In this document: in pieces, positions 8,228 to 17,655 of the stretch
Layout: the number at the start of each line of letters is the position of its first letter
How positions within the stretch are numbered: the stretch's first letter is position 1
From: Peptoniphilaceae bacterium
GTDB lineage: Bacteria; Bacillota; Clostridia; Tissierellales; Peptoniphilaceae
Reading direction: 5' to 3'
Length of the DNA: 64,000 bases
Assembly (NCBI GenBank): GCA_910589545.1
Contig: CAJUSY010000023.1
Location: 277,257-341,256, forward strand
Notes under the pieces: model-generated
Told to the model about the DNA's origin: nothing
Database searches by the model: none
What the model saw: the letters and a program-made list of their open reading frames with translations, nothing else
Position numbers and translations under genes: made by a program

Positions 8228-8620
8228 TGTGGATAACTTTTATCCACATTTTAATTTGAATTTAAAATATTAAACGAATTTTGGGGATAAGTTTTTCAAA
8301 ATCAAAACCATTTATTAAAAAATCCAATAAATTTGTAATACAAGGTATGATTTGCTATAATTATAGTATAAAAAAGTATGAAAAGTACGCATTTATTAAC
8401 AAATTGTGGATAAGTTGTGGATAGTATGTGAATTCTTGTTGTACAAATTCATGAATTTGCGAGAATATTCTAATTTAATATCCACAATTATTTTTCTATA
8501 AATTAATGTGGATAAGTTGTCCGAATGTGAATAAATTATAAATTTTTTTTGTTTAATTTGAAAAATAGCTGTTTATTCTATGTGGATAACTTAGCATTTT
8601 GTGGATAATAATGTTGATAA
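8228..8620. other. oriC, left part: DnaA-box cluster upstream of dnaA
   Basis: Gene-free AT-rich stretch between rpmH and dnaA. Exact DnaA boxes (TGTGGATAA or TTATCCACA) occur at 8228, 8240, 8405, 8507, 8581 and 8600. Close variants are at 8416 (TGTGGATAG), 8526 (TGTGAATAA) and 8612 (TGTTGATAA). The pair at 8228/8240 is an inverted repeat. With the second cluster after dnaA this makes a bipartite origin, as in Bacillus. Boxes downstream of the dnaA promoter would allow DnaA to repress its own gene. Confidence 0.92.
8333..8361 (+). promoter_or_regulatory. dnaA promoter
   Basis: TTGTAA at 8333-8338, 17 bp, TATAAT at 8356-8361, with TG one base before the -10 (extended -10). The implied leader of about 270 nt runs through most of the left DnaA-box cluster. 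Confidence 0.7.
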
Positions 8621-8640
8621 GTAAAAAAACGAGGTGAAAA

Positions 8641-10086
8641 ATGACCGACAAAGACGAACTCTGGTTAAAAATTTCTAACACATTTAAACAGGAAATGTCA
8701 GATCTGAACTTCAACACATGGATTGCTCCATTAAAACCTCTTTATTTGACAAATACAGAATTTATTTTGCTTTCTCCAAATAGATTTACCAAAAAAACAA
8801 TCTATAACAAATACTACGACGACATCCAAAAATACTTGGATTTCATCAGTAATGCCAAGAGAAAAGTAGTCATAATCGACCGTTACGATATGGATAACTA
8901 CAAAGAAGAAAATATAATTCAAAACCATAACATAGATGGACAACGATCCATTCTAGTAAGTGAAGAAGGAAAAGAAGATGAAAAATACACTGTAGAAGAC
9001 AAAAAACCTGAAACAAAACAACCAGAAGAAAAAACTGATTTGAGCCCTTACGGCAAGAATTTAATCAGCAAATACAAATTCGATACATTTGTAAAAGGAA
9101 AAAACAACGAACTAGCATTAGCCGCAGCACTTGCAGTAGCACAAAACCCAGCCACAGCATACAATCCATTGTTTATTCATGGAAAAGCAGGATTGGGTAA
9201 GACTCACTTGATGCATGCCATTGCTCATGAAATACTTAAAAATAACCCAAAAGCTAGGGTTATTTACACAACTAGTGAATCATTTACAAACGAACTTATA
9301 TCTTCAATAGGAGATAAATCTACGAAAAAAAATTCACAATTTAGAGAAAAATACCGAAATATAGACGTACTATTAATTGACGATATTCAATTTATAGCAG
9401 GAAAACAAGGTACGCAAGAGGAGTTTTTCCACACATTCAACGAATTGTATAACCACAACAAGCAAATCATACTTTCCAGTGATAGACCTCCAAAAGAGAT
9501 AAAAACATTGGAAGAGAGGTTAGTGTCGCGTTTTGAGTGGGGATTAATGGCAGACATTCAACCACCAGATTACGAAACACGTGTGGCTATTATAAACGAG
9601 TATTTAGATAGAAATAATACATCACTTACCCCAGAAATAATCGATTATATTGCTATGAATGTCAAAAGCAATATACGTGAGTTGGAAGGGGCAGTAATGA
9701 ATGTCGTAGGTCAAAAAACACTGATAGGAGATGGCAACATTACATTAGATTTGGCAAAAAATGTTCTAAAACAACTTATCGCAGAAACTCAACTGAGACC
9801 TGTAACTATAGATTTAATCATTGATAGTGTGTGTGATAGATACAATGTAACTCAAGATGATATGCTTTCTAAGAAACGTTCCAAACAAATCGCATATCCT
9901 AGACAAATAGCTATGTATGTGTCCAGAAAATTATTGGATATTTCCTTGGTTAGTATTGCTTCGAGTTTTGGCAAAGACCACTCTACTGTAATGCACGGAA
10001 TCAAGAAGATTGAGAATGATATCAAGAAAAATTCTGAATTTGATGAAGAAATTGAGAATTTAATCAATTACATTCAAAATTCTTAA
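8641..10086 (+). CDS. dnaA: Chromosomal replication initiator protein DnaA
   Basis: 481 aa. DnaA binds DnaA boxes in oriC, forms an ATP-dependent filament and melts the origin. Domain I (about 1-85) begins MTDKDELWLKISNTFKQEMS. A charged linker follows (about 95-140), then the AAA+ domain III with NPLFIHGKAGLGKTHLMHAI (Walker A), VLLIDDIQFIAGK (Walker B) and LEERLVSRFEWGLMADIQPP. Domain IV ends with the DNA-binding signature ASSFGKDHSTVMHGIKKIE. Somewhat longer than the usual ~450 aa because of the linker. Flanked on both sides by DnaA boxes. GAGGTG ribosome-binding site 5 bp before the ATG. Confidence 0.99.
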   Translation: MTDKDELWLKISNTFKQEMSDLNFNTWIAPLKPLYLTNTEFILLSPNRFTKKTIYNKYYDDIQKYLDFISNAKRKVVIIDRYDMDNYKEENIIQNHNIDGQRSILVSEEGKEDEKYTVEDKKPETKQPEEKTDLSPYGKNLISKYKFDTFVKGKNNELALAAALAVAQNPATAYNPLFIHGKAGLGKTHLMHAIAHEILKNNPKARVIYTTSESFTNELISSIGDKSTKKNSQFREKYRNIDVLLIDDIQFIAGKQGTQEEFFHTFNELYNHNKQIILSSDRPPKEIKTLEERLVSRFEWGLMADIQPPDYETRVAIINEYLDRNNTSLTPEIIDYIAMNVKSNIRELEGAVMNVVGQKTLIGDGNITLDLAKNVLKQLIAETQLRPVTIDLIIDSVCDRYNVTQDDMLSKKRSKQIAYPRQIAMYVSRKLLDISLVSIASSFGKDHSTVMHGIKKIENDIKKNSEFDEEIENLINYIQNS

Positions 10087-10104
10087 TTTATTAAACTTTA
10101 GTAT

Positions 10105-10307
10105 TGTGGATAAGTTTATTTTAAAGATTTCTATCCACATTTAAGCATTCATAACTATGTGGATAAGTTGTTGATAACTTCAACGTAATAAAATAAATTT
10201 ATGAAATGTTGATAATGTTGATAGTAGCACAGTTTGTGCCAATTATATAAACATCGTTATCAATAGATTAAATATCAGAATTTACACACAAAAGACAGTT
10301 ATCCACA
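10105..10307. other. oriC, right part: DnaA-box cluster between dnaA and dnaN
   Basis: Exact DnaA boxes at 10105, 10158 and 10299 and variants at 10131 (CTATCCACA), 10169 and 10207 (TGTTGATAA). The last box, TTATCCACA at 10299-10307, points toward the unwinding tract that follows. Confidence 0.9.
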
Positions 10308-10319
10308 ATACAAACAGTC

Positions 10320-10353
10320 CTACTACTACTATTACTAACTATTATTATTATTT
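10320..10353 (-). other. DnaA-trio tract / DNA unwinding element
   Basis: The bottom strand shows consecutive 3'-GAT-5' or 3'-AAT-5' triplets (top strand CTA/TTA). Six run from 10320 to 10337, then a single-base slip, then four more from 10339 to 10350. They begin 12 bp after the DnaA box at 10299-10307. This is the box / short spacer / trio arrangement described for Bacillus subtilis, where the DnaA filament engages one strand to open the origin. Confidence 0.85.
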
Positions 10354-10373
10354 GTATAAACGAAAGGTAAAAT

Positions 10374-11477
10374 ATGAAATTAAAAATATCTCAAAAAGAA
10401 TTACTCAAACATATCAATATTGCCCAAAAAGCAGTGTCTTCTAGGACAACTATTCAAATATTAGAGGGGATTTTGTTCATTGCTGAAGAAAACTGTCTAA
10501 GACTTGTTGCGACTGATTTGGAACTTATTGTGGATACAAGAGCAAATTGCGAAATCTACGAAAAGGGTCAAATCGTAATCAACTCATCAATGATAGGTAA
10601 TATCATTAGAAAACTTCCAGATGCTGATATTTATATAGAAGTAGACGATAATAACATCAACATCAAATGTTTGTCTACAGAATTTAACATTCAAGGTCAA
10701 GATTCAAACGAATTTCCATCTCTTCCTTATATAGATAAAGATGTGAGGTTAAATTTGGAACAATCCGAACTTAGAGATTCCATCAGAAAAACATCTTTTG
10801 CAACTAGCATGGATCAAACAAGACCTGATTTGACGGGTGTTTTGTTTAATATTATGAATGACAAAATTGAGTTTGTTGCATTGGATGGTTACAGGGTTTC
10901 TTTGAATTGTATGAGTAATGTCAGTGATTTTGAAATGAAGGCGATAGTTCCTGCAAGAGCTTTGAATGAGGTCTACAAGATTTTGGAAGAGGGAGAAATC
11001 ACTGTGAACATTATTACTGGCAATATTATTTTCAAATTGGAAAATACTGATGTGTATTCTAGGTTGATTGACGGTCAATACATCGACTACAATCAAGTTA
11101 TGAAACAAGATTTCTCAACTGTGGTTACTATAGAAAAGAGGGCTTTGCAAATGGCTTTGGAAAGAGCTTCTCTTATGGCAAAAGAAGACAAGGCGAACTT
11201 GGTTAAGCTTGATTTTTCTGGAAATGAATTGCATATTTCATCTAATACTGATATTGGTAAGGTGGATGAGTATGTGAAGTGCGAAATCGGCGGAGAAGAT
11301 TTGAAGATTGCTTTTAATGCTAAGTATTTGTTAGATGGCTTGAAGGTTATAGATGATGACGATATTACTTTGAATATGAGTGGAAGTCTAAGACCTATGG
11401 TGTTTAGGCCTTTAAATGATTCTAATTACACTTATCTTGTCCTTCCGGTAAAACTTGCAGGAGGTAATAATGATTAG
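10374..11477 (+). CDS. dnaN: DNA polymerase III sliding clamp (beta subunit)
   Basis: 367 aa, normal length. The dimeric ring encircles DNA and tethers the replicative polymerase. It begins MKLKISQKELLKHINIAQKA and contains typical clamp motifs such as DLTGVLFNI, FVALDGYRVSL, FNAKYLLDGL and the C-terminal YLVLPVKL. A GAAAGG ribosome-binding site precedes the start. Its last codons overlap the S4-domain gene yaaA by 8 bp. Lies immediately after oriC. Confidence 0.98.
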   Translation: MKLKISQKELLKHINIAQKAVSSRTTIQILEGILFIAEENCLRLVATDLELIVDTRANCEIYEKGQIVINSSMIGNIIRKLPDADIYIEVDDNNINIKCLSTEFNIQGQDSNEFPSLPYIDKDVRLNLEQSELRDSIRKTSFATSMDQTRPDLTGVLFNIMNDKIEFVALDGYRVSLNCMSNVSDFEMKAIVPARALNEVYKILEEGEITVNIITGNIIFKLENTDVYSRLIDGQYIDYNQVMKQDFSTVVTIEKRALQMALERASLMAKEDKANLVKLDFSGNELHISSNTDIGKVDEYVKCEIGGEDLKIAFNAKYLLDGLKVIDDDDITLNMSGSLRPMVFRPLNDSNYTYLVLPVKLAGGNND

Positions 11478-11676
11478 TGTTAAGATTGAATCTGAGTTTA
11501 TAAAATTGGAACAGTTTTTGAAGTTTGCATCCATCGCACAAACTGGTGGAATGGCGAAGGAACTTATTAAAGAATCCATGGTTAAGGTGAATGGACAGCT
11601 TGAAACAAGACGCGGCAAGAAGCTTTATCCAGGAGATGAAGTTGAATTTGAAGGAGAAAAATACGTAGTCGAATAA
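11470..11676 (+). CDS. yaaA: S4-domain RNA-binding protein YaaA/RlbA
   Basis: 68 aa from the ATG at 11470, chosen because AGGAGG (11459-11464) lies 5 bp upstream. An in-frame ATG at 11455 lies before that site and is less likely. The S4 RNA-binding fold is visible as LEQFLKFASIAQTGGMAKEL followed by VKVNGQLETRRGKKLYPGDE. Position between dnaN and recF is conserved in Bacillota, where the protein is thought to act in ribosome assembly. It overlaps dnaN by 8 bp and recF by 1 bp. Confidence 0.95.
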   Translation: MISVKIESEFIKLEQFLKFASIAQTGGMAKELIKESMVKVNGQLETRRGKKLYPGDEVEFEGEKYVVE

Positions 11677-12743
11677 TGATCGTTCAAAAATTAAAATTAT
11701 ATAATTACAGGAATTTCTGTGAAATAGAATTGGATTTTTGTGATGGTCTGAATCTGATTGTAGGCAGAAATGCCTCGGGTAAGACTAATATTTTGGAAGC
11801 TATTAATGTAGCTTTGAAGGCAAAAAGTTTCAAAACCAATACCAATTCTCACTTTATTAAGTTCGGTGAGGATGAGGCTCGTATTGTTATGGATGTTTAC
11901 GATGATGGTTTTGAGGATAAGATTGATATTACTATTAAAAAAAACGAAAAGATACTCAATGTGAATGAAGCTTTTGTGAATACTATTAAAGAATACAACG
12001 AGTATTTTGAGTGCATTGTGTTTAAGCCGGACGATTTGAAGATTATAAAAGAATCGAAGTCGTTGAGAAGAAAATTTTTAGATGAGTCCATTAGTGGTGT
12101 GGACAATTATTACAGGTCTGTTTTAAAACAGTACAATCAAGTTTTGGATGAGAGAAACAAGCTTATCAAAAACCACAGGTATAATTCGTATTTTAATGAA
12201 CAATTGAAGGCTTTGAATATTCAATTATCTGACATGGGCTCATATATTATGCACAAGAGAAAAAGCTATGTTGAAAGATTACAGCTTATCGCAAAAAATG
12301 TGTGCTTAAATTTGAGTGATGATAATGATAAGCTAGACATGAACAATAATTTTTCGATAGAATATGTAGAGGATATGACTGACCAAAAGAACACTTATTA
12401 CAAGAGTTTGAAGGATAGTTTGAACAAGGACTTGGAGAATAAGCAAACTAATTTAGGTATCCATCGTGATGATTTGGATATTACAATTAACGATAAGTCG
12501 GCTAAGTATTTTGCATCCCAAGCTCAGGTGAGAACGGCTATTTTATCGATGAAGCTTGCACAATTGGATTTGAGTAGATTTTATAATGATAGATTGCCAA
12601 TTATTTTGTTAGATGATGTGTTTAGTGAACTTGACGATTACAGAATCAACTACATCATCAGATATATCAAGGATTTTCAGGCTTTTCTGACTACTTCGGA
12701 AAGAGCGCCAGATGGTTTATTTACGATTAAAATAGGTGAATGA
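11676..12743 (+). CDS. recF: DNA replication and repair protein RecF
   Basis: 355 aa. RecF, an SMC-like ATPase, helps load RecA at gaps during repair. It begins with the family's LKLYNYRNFCEIELDF. Walker A is VGRNASGKTNILEAI near residue 30, the ABC-type signature is in the YFASQAQVRTAIL region, and Walker B is PIILLDDVFSELD near residue 310. The start overlaps the yaaA stop (TAATG), indicating coupled translation. Confidence 0.97.
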   Translation: MIVQKLKLYNYRNFCEIELDFCDGLNLIVGRNASGKTNILEAINVALKAKSFKTNTNSHFIKFGEDEARIVMDVYDDGFEDKIDITIKKNEKILNVNEAFVNTIKEYNEYFECIVFKPDDLKIIKESKSLRRKFLDESISGVDNYYRSVLKQYNQVLDERNKLIKNHRYNSYFNEQLKALNIQLSDMGSYIMHKRKSYVERLQLIAKNVCLNLSDDNDKLDMNNNFSIEYVEDMTDQKNTYYKSLKDSLNKDLENKQTNLGIHRDDLDITINDKSAKYFASQAQVRTAILSMKLAQLDLSRFYNDRLPIILLDDVFSELDDYRINYIIRYIKDFQAFLTTSERAPDGLFTIKIGE

Positions 12744-12744
12744 T

Positions 12745-12987
12745 ATGTATTTGGATATTGGCAACAACAGATTAATTGATGAAAATGAGATTATAGTTAT
12801 AGTGAATGTTTCTGATAAGTTTTTCGATGATTTCAGTAAGAATGATTTGGAATATACTAAGAATGTAGAATTTATTAATGAAGATGAGGACATAACTATT
12901 AGGTCTATAGTCATAACTAATAGAGGAGTTTACAAGTCAAATATCAGTGGTACTTATTTGATGAATAACTTTATGAAAGGAATATAA
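12745..12987 (+). CDS. remB: RemB-like (DUF370) small protein
   Basis: 80 aa from the ATG at 12745, preceded by AGGTGA. An in-frame GTG at 12736 is possible but lies inside that site. It begins MYLDIGNNRLIDENEIIVIV and ends with a SIVITNRGVYKSNISGTYL strand. The pattern and the location between recF and gyrB match YaaB/RemB of Bacillus, a DNA-binding or matrix-gene regulator of the DUF370 family. Sequence match by eye is modest, so position carries much of the call. It overlaps recF upstream and its stop overlaps the gyrB start. Confidence 0.8.
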   Translation: MYLDIGNNRLIDENEIIVIVNVSDKFFDDFSKNDLEYTKNVEFINEDEDITIRSIVITNRGVYKSNISGTYLMNNFMKGI

Positions 12988-14903
12988 TGAAGAAAAACAG
13001 AGAATATACTGCAGATCAGATTACAGTATTAGAAGGATTGGAACCGGTTCGTGTAAGACCAGGGATGTATATCGGTTCTACAGATGAAAAAGGTCTACAC
13101 CATTTGGTCTACGAAGTAGTCGACAACTCAATCGACGAGGCGTTGGCTGGTGTTTGTGATTTGATTAAGGTTACTATTAAAAAAGACAACTCCATCATCG
13201 TCGAAGATGACGGTTCTGGTATTCCTGTGGAAACACACCCAAAAACAGGAAAATCAACACTAGAAACTGTACTTACTGTGCTTCACGCTGGTGGTAAATT
13301 TTCAAACGACGCTTACCAATACTCAGGTGGTCTTCACGGGGTTGGTGTAAGCTGTGTTAATGCTTTAAGTACATATCTTATTGCCAGGGTCAAAAGAAAT
13401 GGCAAAATGTACGAGCAAAGATTTGAAAAGGGAAAAACTGTTACAGAACTTACTGTTATAAAAGAAAATGTACGAGGAACTGGGACATCTATTGAGTTTT
13501 TGCCTGATGATACGATTTTTGAAACGTTAAATTTCGATAAAAATGTCCTTCAAAAAAGATTTCGAGAAATGGCGTTTTTGAACAAGGGTGTTAAGATAGA
13601 ATTTGCTGATGAAAGAGACGACTACAAGGAATTGTTCCACTACGAAGGTGGCATTAAATCTTTTGTAGAATACATCAACAAATCCAAAAAGCCTTTGGAT
13701 CACGAAATCATGTACATTGAAGGAGAAAAAGATACTACTAGAGTTGAAATAGCTATGCAATACACTGAAAGCTACAACGAAACTATAGTTTCTTTCACTA
13801 ATAATATTAAAACAGTAGACGGGGGAACGCACGTTGTAGGATTCAAATCGGCTCTTACTCGTGCTCTTAATGATTACGCAAGAAACAAAAATATATTAAA
13901 AGAAAAAGACGATAACTTATCTGGTGATGATGTAAGAGAAGGAATCACTGCGGTTGTTTCAGTAAAACTTAACAACCCACAATTCGAAGGACAAACCAAA
14001 GGTAAATTGGGTAACTCCGAAGCTAGAACTGTTGTGGACAGTGTAGTGTATGAACATTTGAGCTTTTATTTTGAAGAAAACCCAAAAATCGTCAAAACAA
14101 TCATACAAAAAGCATTGGCATCCCAAAAAGCAAGGCTTGCAGCAAGACGTGCTAGGGATTTGGTTCGTAAAAAATCAGTCCTTGACAACACAACTCTTCC
14201 AGGAAAGCTTGCCGACTGCCAAAGCTCAGACATCGAACACAACGAAATCTTCATTGTCGAAGGGGATTCTGCCGGTGGTTCTGCTAAAGGTGGCAGGGAC
14301 AACAAATTCCAAGCTATTTTGCCATTAAGAGGTAAAATCTTGAATGTCGAAAAAGCTCACCTTGAAAGAGTTCTAAATTCAAACGAAATCAAAGCTATGA
14401 TTACTGCGTTTGGAACAGGAATTGGAAAAAACTTCGACATCAGTAAACTTCGTTACGGTAAAATAGTCATCATGACAGATGCCGATGTCGACGGAGCGCA
14501 CATTAGGACACTTCTTCTAACATTCCTATACAGATTTATGAAACCATTAGTGGAAAAAGGTCATGTGTACATTGCACAACCACCACTTTATGGAATTATC
14601 AAAGGTGTTAAGGTAATGGAATATTGCTACACAGAAAAAGAACTGGAAGAAGCTTTGGAAAAATACGGCGAAAGAAGTAACATCAAGGTTCAAAGATACA
14701 AAGGTCTTGGTGAAATGAACGCGGAACAATTGTGGGATACTACAATGAATCCTGAACACAGAATTTTAATCAAAGTTGAAATCGACGGAGAAGATGAAAA
14801 CGAACTCGACAATACATTCGATGTTTTAATGGGAGATAATGTAGAACCAAGAAGAGAATTTATAGAACAAAATGCTGTATATGCACAAAACATTGACGCT
14901 TAG
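12987..14903 (+). CDS. gyrB: DNA gyrase subunit B
   Basis: 638 aa. GyrB supplies the ATPase and Toprim domains of gyrase, which introduces negative supercoils. The GHKL ATPase motifs YEVVDNSIDEALAG, EDDGSGIPV and GGLHGVGVSCVNAL are present. The Toprim domain shows EIFIVEGDSAGGSAKGGRD and VIMTDADVDGAHIRTLLLTF. The C-terminal RYKGLGEMNAEQLWDTTMNP and PRREFIEQNA are complete. Its start overlaps the remB stop and gyrA follows after 9 bp. Confidence 0.99.
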   Translation: MKKNREYTADQITVLEGLEPVRVRPGMYIGSTDEKGLHHLVYEVVDNSIDEALAGVCDLIKVTIKKDNSIIVEDDGSGIPVETHPKTGKSTLETVLTVLHAGGKFSNDAYQYSGGLHGVGVSCVNALSTYLIARVKRNGKMYEQRFEKGKTVTELTVIKENVRGTGTSIEFLPDDTIFETLNFDKNVLQKRFREMAFLNKGVKIEFADERDDYKELFHYEGGIKSFVEYINKSKKPLDHEIMYIEGEKDTTRVEIAMQYTESYNETIVSFTNNIKTVDGGTHVVGFKSALTRALNDYARNKNILKEKDDNLSGDDVREGITAVVSVKLNNPQFEGQTKGKLGNSEARTVVDSVVYEHLSFYFEENPKIVKTIIQKALASQKARLAARRARDLVRKKSVLDNTTLPGKLADCQSSDIEHNEIFIVEGDSAGGSAKGGRDNKFQAILPLRGKILNVEKAHLERVLNSNEIKAMITAFGTGIGKNFDISKLRYGKIVIMTDADVDGAHIRTLLLTFLYRFMKPLVEKGHVYIAQPPLYGIIKGVKVMEYCYTEKELEEALEKYGERSNIKVQRYKGLGEMNAEQLWDTTMNPEHRILIKVEIDGEDENELDNTFDVLMGDNVEPRREFIEQNAVYAQNIDA

Positions 14904-14912
14904 GAGAATAAT

Positions 14913-17333
14913 ATGACAGAAAGAAAAATCAATATAAAAGAAGCTGATTTGAAAAAAGAAATGGAAAGTGCATATTTGGATTATTCTATGAGTGTAATTG
15001 TATCTCGTGCACTTCCAGATGTAAGAGACGGATTAAAACCTGTTCACAGACGTATAATTTACGGAATGCAACAACAAGGATTGTTCCCAGATAGAAAATA
15101 CTCCAAGTCCGCAAGACTTGTAGGGGAAGTAATGGGTAAGTATCACCCTCACGGTGACAGTGCAATCTACGATGCAGTTGTAAGACTTGCACAAGATTTT
15201 AACATGAGATATCCACTTGTCGACGGTCAAGGTAACTTCGGTTCGATAGACGGTGACGGAGCTGCCGCACCTCGTTATACAGAGTTGCGTATGGCAAAGT
15301 TAACTCTTGAAATGTTGCGTGACATCAACAAAGACACAGTTGATTTCCAAGACAACTACGACGGTGAAGAACAAGAACCGGTTGTACTTCCATCCAGATT
15401 TCCTAACTTAATCGTAAATGGATCCAGTGGTATCGCTGTTGGTATGGCGACAAATATGGCTCCACACAACTTAGGAGAAACGATAGATGCGTTAATTGCT
15501 ACTGTTGATAATCCAAATATCACAATAGAAGAATTGATGAAACACATCAAGGCTCCTGATTTTCCAACAGGTGGAAATATCATGGGACTTGAAGAAGTTA
15601 AAAATGCATACACAACAGGACGTGGAAAAGTCAAACTAAGAGCAGAAGCTAGGATTGAGGAATCAAAGGGAAGATACAAAATAATCGTCACAGAAATTCC
15701 TTACCAAGTTAACAAATCCAACCTAATCAAAAAAATCGCAGACCTTGTAAAACAAAAAAAATTAGAAGGAATCAGCGATTTGAGAGACGAATCAGACAGA
15801 AAAGGTATGAGAATTGTCATCGAAACAAAAAGAGACGCCAATCCGAATATCGTTCTTAACAACTTATACAAATACACTCAAATGCAAACTACATTCGGAA
15901 TAATTAACCTTGCACTTGTAAATGGCGTTCCAAAAGTTTTGAATTTGAAACAATTGATAGACCATTATCTTGTTCACCAAGAAATAGTCGTTAGAAGAAG
16001 AACGCAATTTGATTTGAACAAGGCAAAGGCAAGAATTCACATTGTAGAAGGATTGTTGAAGGCCATCGACAACATCGATGAAATCATCCACATTATCAGA
16101 ACAAGTTATGATGATGCGCTTGGAAAATTGATGCAAAGATTTGGTTTTTCAGAAATCCAAGCCCAAGCGATTTTGGATATGCGACTTAAAAGACTACAAG
16201 GTTTGGAAAAAGAAAAGCTACAATCTGAATTTGACGAATTGAGCGCTTTGATTGAAAAGTTGACAGAAATTTTGAATAACAGACATTTACTTTTGAAAAT
16301 AATCAAAGACGAATTATCAGAAATCAGAACAAAATACTCTGACGATAGAAGAACTAAAATCCTAAGAGATGAAGGTGATTTTGAAGATATGGAACTTTTA
16401 GAAGAAGAAGACATGTTCATCACTATCACAAACAAAGGCTACATCAAGAGGATTTCCACTGATGCATACAAAGTTCAACACAGAGGTGGACGTGGTGTGA
16501 ATGCAATGGGAATGAAAGATGGAGATTTCATCAAGGATATGTTCGCAACTACAACTCACCAAGATTTGTTGTTCTTCACTAATAAAGGAAAAGTTTACTC
16601 ATTAAAAGCTTACGAAGTGCCTGAAGCGAGCCGTACTGCAAGAGGTTCCAACATTATTAACTTAATCCAAATCGATGCTGATGAAAATGTAACACAAGTA
16701 TTGGCATTGGATAAGGACAAGGAAGATGACCAATTTATAATATTTATAACTAAAAATGGCAAGGTCAAGAAGACTTCGCTTAGTCTTTACGAAAATATCA
16801 GAAAAACTGGTATAATCGCAATCAAATTCGATGAAGCTGATGAATTAATCGATGTAAAACTTGTCGAAAAGAATGAAAATGTGATTATCGTAACTAAAAA
16901 AGGAATGAGTTTGCAATTTAATGTGGATCAATTGAGAGATTTATCCAGAAATGCAATAGGTGTTAGGGCTATTACACTTAACAAAGACGACGAAGTTATT
17001 TCATTTGATTTGGTAAAAGACAATGAATTCTTGGCAGTAATCAGTGAAAATGGTTACGGTAAGAAGACTGAATTATCCAACTACACTACTCAAAACAGAG
17101 GTGGAAAGGGAATTAGAACTTACAAGATTGCCAAGAAAACTGGAGATGTAGCTTGTGCTAAGGCATTGAAAAACGAAGATGAGATACTTTTAATTAGCAA
17201 AAAAGCTGAGGTTATCAGAATAAAAGCAGAAGGAATATCCACACTTTCAAGGTCTACATCTGGTGTATTGTTAAAAAACACAGACAAAGGCGAAGATGCG
17301 ATAGTAGCAGTAGCCAAGTATTTTGAAGAATAA
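14913..17333 (+). CDS. gyrA: DNA gyrase subunit A
   Basis: 806 aa. GyrA carries the DNA-cleaving tyrosine, Tyr122 in AAPRYTE. The quinolone-determining stretch HPHGDSAIYD places Ser83 and Asp87 exactly as in E. coli GyrA, so this copy has wild-type residues at the two main resistance positions. The C-terminal half shows the pinwheel beta repeats, with the GyrA-box-like HRGGRGVNAMGMK near residue 530. AGGAG ribosome-binding site. Followed after 10 bp by a STAS-domain gene on the same strand. Confidence 0.99.
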   Translation: MTERKINIKEADLKKEMESAYLDYSMSVIVSRALPDVRDGLKPVHRRIIYGMQQQGLFPDRKYSKSARLVGEVMGKYHPHGDSAIYDAVVRLAQDFNMRYPLVDGQGNFGSIDGDGAAAPRYTELRMAKLTLEMLRDINKDTVDFQDNYDGEEQEPVVLPSRFPNLIVNGSSGIAVGMATNMAPHNLGETIDALIATVDNPNITIEELMKHIKAPDFPTGGNIMGLEEVKNAYTTGRGKVKLRAEARIEESKGRYKIIVTEIPYQVNKSNLIKKIADLVKQKKLEGISDLRDESDRKGMRIVIETKRDANPNIVLNNLYKYTQMQTTFGIINLALVNGVPKVLNLKQLIDHYLVHQEIVVRRRTQFDLNKAKARIHIVEGLLKAIDNIDEIIHIIRTSYDDALGKLMQRFGFSEIQAQAILDMRLKRLQGLEKEKLQSEFDELSALIEKLTEILNNRHLLLKIIKDELSEIRTKYSDDRRTKILRDEGDFEDMELLEEEDMFITITNKGYIKRISTDAYKVQHRGGRGVNAMGMKDGDFIKDMFATTTHQDLLFFTNKGKVYSLKAYEVPEASRTARGSNIINLIQIDADENVTQVLALDKDKEDDQFIIFITKNGKVKKTSLSLYENIRKTGIIAIKFDEADELIDVKLVEKNENVIIVTKKGMSLQFNVDQLRDLSRNAIGVRAITLNKDDEVISFDLVKDNEFLAVISENGYGKKTELSNYTTQNRGGKGIRTYKIAKKTGDVACAKALKNEDEILLISKKAEVIRIKAEGISTLSRSTSGVLLKNTDKGEDAIVAVAKYFEE

Positions 17334-17343
17334 GGAGAAAATT

Positions 17344-17655
17344 ATGCAATTAAATTACGATATAGTCAATAAAGACGAAATAATTGTAAGAATCCAAGGC
17401 GATTTGGATATCAATACTTGCGACGAATTCAGAGATGATTTACTAAAAGAATACAACAAAAACCCAAAAGACATCAGAATTGACGCGACAGATCTTTCAT
17501 TTATAGATTCAACAGGACTTGGAGCTTTAATCAAAGTGTACAATGAAGTAAGAGAAAATAACCACAAAATCTACATTGACAACATTAAAAAACACGTCAA
17601 TAAAGTGTTCACGATAACTGAAATGGACAAGATTTTTGTTATAAAGGAGATGTAA
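17344..17655 (+). CDS. STAS-domain anti-anti-sigma factor (RsbV/SpoIIAA-like)
   Basis: 103 aa from the ATG at 17344, which has AAGGAG 6 bp upstream. The longer frame would start inside gyrA. This family releases a sigma factor by binding its anti-sigma kinase when unphosphorylated. The phosphorylatable Ser lies in the conserved context DLSFIDSTGLGALIKVYNE. It is first in a three-gene module with an anti-sigma-like gene and a sigma factor, all overlapping or a few bases apart, and sits directly behind gyrA with no terminator visible. Confidence 0.88.
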   Translation: MQLNYDIVNKDEIIVRIQGDLDINTCDEFRDDLLKEYNKNPKDIRIDATDLSFIDSTGLGALIKVYNEVRENNHKIYIDNIKKHVNKVFTITEMDKIFVIKEM

